In this document: one piece after another, positions 54,045-64,000 of the stretch | Layout: the number at the start of each line of letters is the position of its first letter | Position numbering within the stretch: position 1 is the stretch's first letter | Program-made: the position numbers and the translations under genes | Notes under the pieces: generated by a model | Seen by the model: the letters and a program-made list of their open reading frames with translations, nothing else | What the model was told of the DNA's origin: nothing | Database searches by the model: none | NCBI GenBank assembly: GCA_034401135.1 | Contig: JAWZSP010000007.1 | Location: forward strand, 2,728,001-2,792,000 | Length of the DNA stretch: 64,000 bases | Source of the DNA: Volutella citrinella | Taxonomy: Eukaryota > Ascomycota > Sordariomycetes > Hypocreales > Nectriaceae | Direction: 5' to 3'

Positions 54045-55505
54045 GGGCAGCAGGAAAACAACAACAAAAACAACATGAATGACGCTCCCGCAGAAGAAAA
54101 ATAACATTGATTCGAGACACTCAAGTCGTAATTCCTCAATTGGATCGGATTGCGCAGGCTTGATGCGCAATTCCAAGGTCCAATGTCAATCTCCGCGAGA
54201 TACCCAGTATCGTAACGACGACGATCACTCCCTGTCCACCGCTTCATCGTAAACACTCCACATCATCACTTGCCACTCCGGATCTCTGCGCGCTCGATCC
54301 GCTGCGAGAACGGAGCAGTGACAGATGGCACTCCTCTGACCAGTCAGTCCGGTCGTCACACGCAGAGCCTCGCCGCGTTCCCCAACAAACGCCTCGACGC
54401 TGGTCCCAGCTTGCCCGAGCCCCCAGGGGTCCGCTTCGTTCCAGAAACAGCATCCTGGCTATCCGTACTGCGGTCCCATGATCGCCTCTCGGGGCCCGGT
54501 GGCTTCGGCCCCACCCCGCTCCCCCTGTCCTCCCCTGCCCTGCTTGGAACCAAGCTCTCAGACAGAGGAGCTGGTAACTACCCAAGCTACCCTGGCAGCC
54601 TAAGCTCCAAGCTTCAACGTGCTACGTATGGCCATGGTCGACTCTCTTCCATGCCTCCATCGTCATCTTCCCGCCATCATCGGCTTCGGTCTCCCATCAG
54701 CCTCCCGTCCCGCAATCTGCCAAGTGTCCTTTTATCTCAATTGCCCAGCCTCCCAGCCTCCGCTTCGCCTCTTGGGAGCTGCCGACCCACAGACGAGGCT
54801 TGACGTAGCGCCAGCTCATCATATTCCATAGAACTGGCATCATGAGATGATAAGGCAGGCGAAGCGCGGCCCCGCCGACAAACAGCCTCCACCAAAGTGG
54901 CCAAACACGCCCTCTTCCCCACATTGAGTGCCTAGACCTCCCTGGAGCTTGCTGGAAGGCCCTGGGCAATCAGCATTCGCATGAACTGGGTGATAACGTG
55001 TCCTTATCGCATGCTGCGTTGCGCGATAGGAGCTCCGCATGACCATCATCATGGCTGCTCCAATCCAACAGGCCAGGATGGCTCTCTCCTCCCCATCATG
55101 CTCATGGTGAGTCACGGTTGCCTCCCACCAGACTCCGATGGAGAGATTGGCCCTCCGAGCCGGAGATTGCAGGCAGGCAATGGCATCTCCGTGGTCTTTT
55201 GGGTAGGCTCTGGATTCCTCTTCAGCTCGAGTCCGCTGAGGATCCCAATCAAATAGGACACCGTAGGAATTGGCCTCTCGTCATTTATCATTCTTTTTTT
55301 AGGCTGCTGTTTCCACTCTAGTCATGCCAGCAGAGCCTCCATCCCCCTCGTGATAGTACTTAAAGTCGATGCGCCGGTATTATATACATCCTTCCCACTC
55401 TTCTGGTTTCGCAAAAATGCTCAAAACTGCTAAGCTTACTCAAACAAGGCTTCCCAGCTGCCCCTAGATCTGCTCCATATCGCCCATTTCCCCTCAGCAA
55501 CAACC

Positions 55506-58500
55506 TCATCGCCTTCCCATCTTTGAAAACTCGTTCTGGTAGCGCAGCTTGAAGCCGTTGCAAAGCGCTCGCATGTCTGGGTACTGGTAGCCCTTGAGCT
55601 CGAATCCCTGGGGAATCGTTCGCACTGGCAGACCAATCACCTTGGCCGTTCGGCTCGCCTTGAAGCAGAGCCAGAAGTAGCCGGGGTGCTTCGAATCAAG
55701 GCAGAAGGCGTACGACGACCGGTTGGGGTTGGCATCGATGTACGTCGTCAGCCATTTCTCTGTCATGGGTTGTTAGTCTTATGCCACAGTGTCACGTAAT
55801 ACATGAGGGAAACTCACCGGTCTCTGCCCGCGATCGGTTCTGGTACTTGTCATTTCGCATCATCTCCTCGACCTTTCGCGCCATGGCGTTGACGTGATCC
55901 ACAATCAACTCATCCAGATCGCTGTAGGTGTGCTTGCCGCCGACACGCAGAAGCTTGCCCACCGAGAACTCGGTGTCCTTTTGCATTTCCAGAACGTCAA
56001 TGTGCTGGTAAACGCCATCGGCGACCTTCCAGGTGACGGCCAAGTGATCATTACCCTTCGATGAGGGCCGGATGATCACCTCGCCAGGCGGTTGAGATCC
56101 CAGATACTCCTCCGCCTGGGTCGAGTTGAAAGGTTTGAAGTTGGGGTGTTTGACCACACGCTGGGTTCGGCCCGTAGTCTTGTCCTTCTCCCGCAGCTCC
56201 TCCTTGTCCGCGGCTTCAAGAGCGTAATCCCACCCATCGCGGCCAAAGTTGATTGGTCTCTTGTACGGCTTACGAAGTTCGTCCTCCCGCATGGTCAGCT
56301 TGGCCATGAAATCCTTGTAGTTGATTTCGAGGATCTTGCCCTGCGTCGTCTGGCCTACGCTCAGCACTTCCTTTAGCGAGTTGCGCGTGTTGGCCTCGTG
56401 CGCTTCCACTCGTCCCTCGATACCGCAGTCGAGTTTCACGATTGCAAAATCATCCTTGACCACACGAACGTTGACTGGCACGATCATATCCACGCCAAGC
56501 GTCTTCTTGGTCTCACCAGTGAAGATGGTGAAAATCTCGTTGTGATCCAGCGAGGCAAAGTTCCTTCGCAGTTCTTCGTAAGGAGCTTGCAGTTCAGCGC
56601 GGATAGTCTCCAGCGTGGCTCGCTTTCGCTGGCTGTAGTTCCTCTCGAGCTGTTCGGCATACTCTTCAAGGACAAGTTCGTTCACCTTGTCCTGCTCCTC
56701 CTGCTTGAACAGTTTTCGGACAATGGCACCAGGGCCATTCTCGTCTGTCTCAGCCTTGACATCCTCCTCATCCAGCTCCAGTGCATCAGCCGCCATCTTG
56801 CGACCCAGCTCATAGTCCTCAGGGTGGACACGAGTGTTGTCGAGTGGGTCGGACGAGGAGTTTGTTGGTTCGTAGACAATGAAGAGGAAACTGGCACAGT
56901 TGTTCCAGACACGAGGCCCAACCACGGGTAGCTTACCGCTATCAGGATCGCCGACCAGCTCTTCACGAGTATTGACGGCACCACCGTTGGCATTGATGGC
57001 CTTCATGACACTCGTCGCCTTTCGAGGGCCCAGTCCCGAAACATATGGCAGCAGGTTGGCAGTGTACGAATCGGTCATGGCCTCGTTGATATCAACACCG
57101 CAGAGGTTAACCATGTCGACCATAGCTGAGTCAAGGTACCTGGCCAGTCGGTCCGCTGGTAGCAGGTTCTGGCAAGGATGGTATGCCAAGGAGACGACAT
57201 CTTTTCCGAGAGCGGCATACTCCTTCATTGGGTTTTGCATGTAGCGAGCCAATGCAACACAATACCTCGTGATAGGGTTGAGCGACGGGTGCTCAGCATG
57301 CGCTCGCGGGCTGTCCTTGTAGAGTCGGGCAACCTCGTCGTTGACGACCACGACTTCGAGTGGTTCGTTACGGTAGTCGTTGGTCTCGGGGTCGTCAAAC
57401 TCAGGTCCCACGAGCCCCTTCTCGCTGACCAGAGCCTCAATATCACGAACGAGCTTGCTGGTCTCAGCGGCCCATCCGCTCACACCGATCACATCAGGCT
57501 CTCGACGTCGGACAAGCTCCACGAACTCTTCGCGCTGCCTCTCATCACGAGCCAGGTTGCCAAACTTTCCTTGCTCGAGAACTCGCCCATCCTCTTCAAC
57601 CCAGGCCCAGCAAATCGGGTCACGAGCAGGGTCACCCATGCCATTTGACAGTACCAGCACTCGTGGGGCCGTTCCCAAAACCATGCCCTTCGGCTTGTAA
57701 GGCGCCTGGTCAAGTCGCTTCGCATACTCCTCACGACACATCTTCAAGACCTCATCCTGACAGAATGTGCGAATGGACTCCTTGATGTTCTTGGCAATGA
57801 TCTTCTCCAGCTTGGGATAGGCGAGATCAAGAACCTTCTTGCGCTCCTCTCTCCATTGCTCAGCCCTGTCACTGAAGTTTTCAGACTCGAACTCCTGGTA
57901 TAGTTGCCGGCGGAAGTCGTAGCGAGCTGGCATAACCAGCTTGATCTCAACGAGGCCTTCTTCCTCGGCCTTCATCATCTTGAGGAAGAGTTCTGGGTTC
58001 AGAATAAGGTCAGGGATGGCCTGGTTCTGAAGGTACTTGATTTCGTAGAAGGGATGGGTGTCGTCAATTCTGCGCAGGCCCTTGTCCGTTCGTCGACAAC
58101 TCAGCTCCGCCGCCTGGTAATACGAGTTGCGGAAGTGTTTGCGCATACGAGGACTGGCAAAAAGCTCCTCAGAGTACATCTGGCGAGCTGCGCTGATGAT
58201 TTGATCGCCAGTGGAAAAGGCATCGTCAATGAGGCTGTCAGCCAGGTCCATAGGGTACTGGGCATCATCATCCGGGGATATCTTCTTGCCCATGTGCAGG
58301 GCGTTCTTGGCCAGCTCGTCGGCAGTCAGACCGTACGCGCGAACAAAGCTATAGGCTTTCCCCTGGCGAACTCGCTCGAACAAGCTTGACTTGGAACCTG
58401 GGCGCTTGGTTTGAGACACGTTACCGGCCAGCGCTGCCAGGTCCTTCAGCTGGGGACCATATTGAAAATGAAGATAATCCTGCAAGTCCTGAAGCTCCTC

Positions 58501-59904
58501 CATTGTTGTAGCCTCCGGGATCATGTCTTCGATGATTAGGTCCTGGACGCTCACAGACTTGAGGTTCTCGTAGGTCTTCTCGAGGGCATTCCGCTTGTCA
58601 ACAAAGGAGCGGAACTTGATGTCGAGTTCCAAGATTTTCCACAGGTCGTCTTGATTCAGCAGCTTATCTGCATTTATGACATACTCGGGGGCATCGGGAT
58701 CGTCGCGATTCGGGTTTCGAGTCTTCCGCGTGTGAAGGAGGTAGTCTTTTCGGTGCTGGAACACGTATGGGACCTCCACTTCATCGACAATGAAGAACTC
58801 CAAAACTTTGCCCACCGCCTTGCCGAACGGGGTTTGAAGATCTGGGGCCAGTCCTTTCTTTGGCCACAATTGGTTTGTGATCCATCGGGCCTCCTCTTTG
58901 AACTGCTCGGCTGAGAGCTGGAGGTTCTTGAAGGGCTTGCGGTCGATCTGGAAGCGCTCAGGTTCGTCCGCGAATCGAATCTCGTTATCTTCGTCGGTAA
59001 GTAGCTTCTCCTTCAGCTGAGAGGGCTCAAAGACATCCTTGAGTTCAATCGCTTGCTCTTCGCGCTCGCGGTCCTCTTCTTCTTCCTCCATTTGGAGCGC
59101 CCAATCGTAGTCTTCGCCATTGCCAAAGATGGCCTCCATGTCGTCCAGAGCATCCTTGTCCAGGCCCGTGGTGTCAACAATGCTGCCCACGCCGCGGTCT
59201 CTGGGTCGCGCAACCTCAGCATCCTCAATCTGCTTGTTTCGATCGTCTTCATCGTCTGGGAAATCCTCTTCGATAAAGTCATCAAACTCGTCAGCCTGGG
59301 GTCGGCGGCCATAGTGGCGTTGTTCCGGCTCCTCTTCGTCTTCATCGGAAAATATTTCTTCGAGTCCTCGACGTTCGCTGACTTGGTTTTCGCCACGGTG
59401 GCCGCGTTTGAGGCGCTTGTACTGTGACTGTGATCCAAGTTAGCATGCAAGGAGTGGCGTGTGGCCGGAGCAGGGCAGAATTATACCTGTGCTTGAGGCT
59501 TGGAACGCTCTGGGAATTGCTCTCCGATCAGTTCTAAGTCTTCATCATCGAGTCGCTCTTCCTCCTCGCGGTCGCGGTGGGGACGCTTCCTCTTCGTGGG
59601 AGCGCGCACATCGTTGTCGGAGTCGACGCCCTCGTCTTCCTCTTCCTCGTCGTCGCCGACAATAAAGCCTTCGCGAATCTGGATTCAACAGTTAGCATCA
59701 AGGGGGAGTCTAGCAGACGGCATCTCAAACCTTGCGTGCTTCCTCTTCATCATCGTCATCGTCTTCCTCTTCGCTCGAGTCTTCAACTCGGCTTTTGTTG
59801 CGTCGCCGGTGCTCCTCGCCAGTCTCCTCGTCAAAAGATTCGTCATCCTCCTCATCGTCGAGCTCCGCCTCCCCAGAGATCAAATCGCGCATGCTGTTGC
59901 TCAT
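55506..59904 (-). CDS. SPT6: Transcription elongation factor and histone chaperone Spt6
   Basis: Exons on minus: 59731-59904, 59487-59678, 55818-59421 and 55506-55759; 1407 residues. Spt6 travels with RNA polymerase II and reassembles nucleosomes behind it. The N-terminal 250 residues are strongly acidic ([30 protein letters not shown]), with [14 protein letters not shown] basic motif [13 protein letters not shown] after the second junction. The core includes a YqgF-like domain ([20 protein letters not shown]) and a helix-hairpin-helix domain ([19 protein letters not shown]). An S1 domain follows ([20 protein letters not shown]). The C-terminal tandem SH2 domains begin at [20 protein letters not shown] and end in the last exon ([20 protein letters not shown]). 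The start [18 protein letters not shown] is typical of fungal Spt6. Confidence 0.96.
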
Positions 59905-62203
59905 TTTGTCGGTCTTCGCGATCGCGATTGGCAGCAAACAAACAACACCTGTCTTTGTTGACGGGGGTAAATCAGCTTGCCGCGAGGCTCAAGGACAAAA
60001 TCGCGAGCACAGTCTGTTCCCACACAATTAGCCCTATTGAAGGAGTAAGGGACAAATTTTGCGCCGTCACGCTGTGTTCACAAGCTACACAGCGTCTCCT
60101 GCTCTCCTAGAAATTTTGGCACGTCAAGCTGCCTTGCCTGTAGCCTTGTCGCGAATGCCAGGGTGTGATGGAAATTTAGTTCCTCCGTGTTCCGTATTAT
60201 GTAATCCAGCAAGCAGTTGGCGCGGCAAGCTGAGGGTGATCACGTCTCACTGATGCTTGTGAACGTAACCACGGGATAATTTATCTGCAGAAGTAGTTTG
60301 CCATTTCATAGTAAACACTGGTCTTCCTGTCGTCTCGAGGTTCCTTCCTGCTTCGTATTTTGCTACTGTACGTAGATCTGGTTCAAGCCAGCGAACTGAG
60401 AGACCAGCCACTCCCAACGCCCCAGTGTGGCGTAGCGCCTCCATTAGTGCAATACTCATCTGCTGGACAAAATAGTTATGCATGCGCATAACAACAATGG
60501 CAGCAGATTCATCGATACTTTTGTCTCCTCAAGATGACAACCAAGTGATTACCACCTCATGCCTAACGCTCGCCGCCATGCGTCGACGGATCATACTCGA
60601 GTGTGGCACCTGCTATGGCCCTGGTATCACATCAATTTATTTTCATTTCATCGATTACCGAGGGCCACGAACATATATATAAACAGCTACGTGTGCGACC
60701 AGTGCAAGAGGTTAGCTAGGTCCGTTTTGATACCGGTGGAATCCGCACCCTGACTCAAAACGTCGAAAGACGTACCTTAGGTATGGATACTCCCGTATCA
60801 TGACCAGAGTGTTGCAGCCTGAGCCGGAGCAGATCGCAAAGGAACGCGGAGCTCCTAGCGTGAAATCCTTCCACGAGTAAGAGGCCATCATGTCCGTTTC
60901 TGCAAGGTCGCATCTCTGGCAAAGTATCATGCTGCGGCATTGCGGCCCCTGCGTGGGCGTATACATGACACAGGCTTGGAACTGTCTGAGCACTGACTGG
61001 GCAGCGACTGACACACTGGTCTGCGTCGCTGTGTGGACTGCGAAAGGATTGGGCAGTTGGCCGACATCAACAGGTTGGGCTACATGGCCAATCAGGGCAT
61101 CAGGGCCGCCCGTTGGACGCCAGGCCATCTCATCCCGGAGTCGCGTCCATGTCTGGTCCTCTGCGTTGCAGTTGTGTGCCTCACCACGCATCTGCTGTGC
61201 TCCGCGGGACACCCAGACGGGACGGCCCTGGCATGTGCGCGCACCAACCGTCGAACGCAAGCACGGCTGTACAAAGAAATACCCAAGGCTTGGTCATGTT
61301 TGCTATCAGGTAATTAATAATAGCTTTCATCCCATCAGTCTCATTGAGGCCAAAAGCCGTGCCCACCTGAGACAGCCGCACAGCTAGTGGTCCGCCACCC
61401 ACGTCGCCTAGGGGGGGCCTAAGGGGAATTGACTGCTCAGGCCTCAAGCGGCCGCGATTATGCGTTGACAGCCCAGGCGCCGACCCACCAACGATCCTCG
61501 CGTATTGTACAGCGCCCAGCCTGAGTCTCGACCCGGCCTCTTTTTGTATCTGCCAGGCCCAGGGCTCCCTTTTCTACGTCCCAACTTTTTTTTGAGTCGC
61601 CATTACCGCATTTTAGCTTCGTTGTTGCCGTGTTGTCTCTAGAGTTATCGCTGAAGTGCTGCCCTCCGCGATCCTCCAGCCACACTCCATCACGTTACCC
61701 GTCCGTGGCAGAACCCCGCCCTGAGTCTAGAAGCGCAACCTTCCTCCGAGATCACATCCGTCCCAACTCTGCACGACGATATTCCTCGGGCCCCTGTTCT
61801 CTACAGCGTGTATCTCCTCCAAACACGTTGCTCGCCACGACCGAGAGCTCAAGATCCCCTGAGCTCCCAGCAAACGACCCAGCCCGCTAAACCCGCCTGG
61901 CCACCTGAAGTTGGCACCGTCGTCGCTACTTTCCCCGACTCCGAACCACGATATTGGCCTCATTGCCTTCGCTATCGAGCCCCTCGTCCCGGGCACCTCT
62001 CCTGGCAAGATTTTGTGTTTCGCCAACCGCTACATCCGCGTCTCCAGCAGTCCCCACCTCGTCTCTGTCCCCGAGGTTTAATCCGCGGGGAAGTCCCGCC
62101 AGCGACTCATAATTACTACACTGGCGAAGCGCCGATTCGAGGGCTTTCTGTACCCGACTACCCACCCAAGCACTGCAGCGCCGACGAGCTTCTTTAATTG
62201 ACA
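59905..62203. other. Intergenic region: SPT6 promoter and long MAPKK leader
   Basis: About 2.3 kb with no supported gene. The left part is the SPT6 promoter. Short frames at 60712-61447 on both strands overlap and have no domain. From 61463 to 62203 the plus strand has no ATG (741 nt) and is C/T-rich, consistent with a long leader of the MAPKK gene. Just before it, at 61460-61468, is a minimal ATG-CGT-TGA frame. Confidence 0.5.
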
Positions 62204-63901
62204 ATGGCCGACCCTTTCGCCCCGCGCTCGATGAAGCGCAAGAACGTCAAAGGCCTCGCTTTGACTCCTGCTGCCCCCAAACCCCCACCTACAGCTGAGA
62301 GGCATGACTACGATGCGGGAGGTGACGATGGAGGCAGAGATGGCCAGCTAGAGATCGGCATCGAATACAAGCTTGACCTGCGACCCGAAGACCTAGAGAT
62401 GGTGAAGGAGTTGGGATCTGGCAACGGCGGCACCGTCAGCAAGGTCAGGCATGTCACAACTGGCACTGTCATGGCTCGCAAGGTATGTCTCAGCTCACCG
62501 CATGCGTTTGTCTCGCGGCGCACTGACAAGACAAGATCATTCACGTCGAAGCCAAGAAAGAAATGCGAAAGCGAATTGTTCGAGAACTCCAGATTATGCA
62601 CGGATGCCACTCTGAATACATTGTCACTTTCTATGGCGCTTTCTTGAACCCCAACAACGACGTCATTATGTGCATGGAGTACATGGATGTTGGGTACGTT
62701 GCCTCTCTCACAAGCGGGATTCATAAACCATCATTTACTAATCTGAATGCAGTGCCTTGGACCGTGTTTCGCGGGTTTTTGGTCCCGTCCGTGTTGATGT
62801 CCTTGGTAAAATTGCTGAGGCAACACTTGGCGGCTTGACCTATCTCTACACCAAGCACCACATTATGCACCGAGACATCAAGCCTTCAAATGTCTTGGTC
62901 AACTCTCGAGGATCTATCAAGCTTTGTGATTTTGGTGTGTCTGGCGAGTTGATCAACTCCATCGCTGATACCTTCGTGGGCACGTCTACCTACATGGCCC
63001 CCGAGAGAATCCAGGGAGAGAAGTACACCGTGAAGTCGGATGTCTGGAGTTTTGGCCTGACCATCATGGAGCTCGCCATCGGCAAGTTCCCCTTCGCTGC
63101 TAGTGAGCAGCTGTCGGACGGTGAATGCGCCCCGGCCGGTATCCTCGATCTCCTGCAGCAGATTGTCCATGAGCCGGCCCCAAGGCTGCCCAAGAGCGAT
63201 GCTTTCCCAAGTATCCTCGAGGATATGATCCAGAAGTGTCTGTACAAGGAGCCTGAGCGACGCCCTACCCCTCAGGAACTTTTTGTGAGAATGACCCCGC
63301 CCCATCCGTTGATACCAACCACTGACTGGCTCAGGACCGTGATCCTTTTGTTCAAGCTGCCAAGCGGACCCCAGTTGACCTTAGGGAGTGGGCTGTTGGA
63401 CTGATGGAACGTGACAACCGCAAATCACACCTGGCACCTCAACTCTCGCCGGCCACCCAAGATCTCCTTCGCTCTAGCGACTCCCCAACCTTTCCCCCAG
63501 CAACTGAAGAGCGCCCCGTTCACACTCCCACCTCAGGCGAGATCCCCATCGCTGGTGCTGGAATCGGCATTGTCACCCCTCGTGACCAGTACCCGTCCCG
63601 GGACAACCGCTCGCCCACGCGCAATGGCTACAACTCGGCCCGGACCCCCGCAACTGCTCATCCCGGATTTGGCCCCCGAGTTGTCATGACGAATCCAATC
63701 TCCAAGGCGTCGGGTTATCCCGAAAGTGCTGGTCCAATGACGACCAATCCCGCTTCATTCAGCCTTCCCGTTCGTCCCGCCCCCTCCGGACCTCTGCCTC
63801 CTCCTCCTCCCCGCAAGGAGACACCCGACGACATGCGCCGAGAGAACCGCCGCCAAGCCGGAAACTTTGGACTGCCGCCGAACCCTGGATACAATGTTTG
63901 A
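62204..63901 (+). CDS. MAP kinase kinase, Ste7 type (pheromone/invasive growth pathway)
   Basis: Exons 62204-62482, 62536-62693, 62753-63284 and 63335-63901; 511 residues. It phosphorylates the Fus3/Kss1-type MAP kinase (Pmk1/Mak-2 in moulds), downstream of a Ste11-type kinase. Kinase motifs in order: glycine loop ELGSGNGGTVSKV, MARKIIHVEAKK with the catalytic Lys, and HRDIKPSNVLVNSRG. DFG follows within IKLCDFGVSGELINSIADTF, with the activation Ser and Thr, then VGTSTYMAPERIQG. The end of the domain is DLREWAVGLMERDNRK. The tail (about residues 350-511) is Pro/Ser/Thr-rich and ends in PPPPPRKETPDD and LPPNPGYNV. The SIADT activation sequence and the N-terminus MADPFAPRSMKRKNVKGL place it with Ste7/MST7/MEK-2 rather than Pbs2 or Mkk1. 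The leader lacks ATGs for 741 nt. Confidence 0.95.
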
Positions 63902-64000
63902 GGTGATTTACGCTCACCGAGTCCAAAAGTTTTGCCCTTCCATGTCCCGTTACCGACCCGCAAAGTTACCCTCCACCCCCAGCGGCCTGAACACACTTTG
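63902..64000. other. 3' flank of the MAPKK gene
   Basis: The last 99 bases of the window lie downstream of the MAPKK stop codon. No feature is seen. Confidence 0.5.

Larger units (their letters stand above)
51362..55505. other. Large gene-poor region with overlapping long frames of doubtful coding value
   Basis: About 4.1 kb. The left end (51362-51812) is the probable leader and TATA box of the STF2-like gene and has no ATG on the minus strand. Long overlapping frames at 51833-52588 and 52372-53214 (plus) have no domain, and other frames are also open, as expected for stop-poor GC-rich DNA. A 12-nt inverted repeat (51913-51959) and a tandem 13-mer (54019-54044) are listed separately. The right end is the 3' flank of SPT6. 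Confidence 0.45.

Overview
This is a 64 kb stretch of nuclear DNA from a filamentous ascomycete. It is most likely a Sordariomycete and possibly a Hypocreales; that placement is my inference from protein style, not from a search. The evidence is short introns (about 49-80 nt, gtaagt/gtacgt donors, ctaac/ctgac branch points), single-copy eukaryotic genes on both strands, CAAAATG/CACCATGG start contexts and moderately GC-rich intergenic DNA. I saw no rRNA gene, tRNA gene, CRISPR array, intact transposon or prophage. All gene models were spliced by eye. Every multi-exon model closes to a whole number of codons with consistent intron phases, which is an internal check on the joins.

Layout, left to right. 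0.3-4.6 kb: a membrane-anchored ubiquitin protease and a Mid2-like wall-sensor-type protein, both on minus. 6.3-8.2 kb: a ten-exon mitochondrial trimethyllysine dioxygenase (carnitine synthesis). 9.8-19.1 kb: calcineurin A, proteasome chaperone PAC3, the ribosome-biogenesis helicase Ecm16/Dhr1, Mediator subunit Med6 and an MMTAG2-like RS-rich protein. 19.9-26.4 kb: a 1775-residue sacsin-like protein with a C-terminal HExxH motif, then a small complex I subunit. 26.8-31.2 kb: eIF2B delta and the replication licensing factor Cdt1. 37.5-42.4 kb: gamma-tubulin complex protein GCP3, divergent from the SAGA subunit Hfi1/Ada1. 45.9-51.4 kb: PKA regulatory subunit, the BCAS2/SPF27 splicing factor and an STF2-like hydrophilin. 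55.5-63.9 kb: Spt6 and a Ste7-type MAPKK. Four large gene-poor gaps remain: 33-37.5, 42.5-45.9, 51.4-55.5 and 59.9-62.2 kb.

The genes are housekeeping and signalling genes, not a cluster with one shared function. Three central signalling nodes lie in one window: calcineurin A, the PKA regulatory subunit and the pheromone/invasion MAPKK. The first and last have unusually long, pyrimidine-rich upstream stretches with no ATG at all (about 780 and 740 nt). The PKA leader becomes ATG-poor only if two 5' UTR introns are spliced out.

The most notable observations are these: an STF2-like gene whose ATG is itself split by a 373-nt intron; an 18-nt microexon in the trimethyllysine dioxygenase; a HExxH zincin-like motif at the end of the sacsin-like ATPase; three MluI cell-cycle boxes clustered upstream of CDT1; and a CACGTG plus two CCAAT boxes ahead of the complex I gene.
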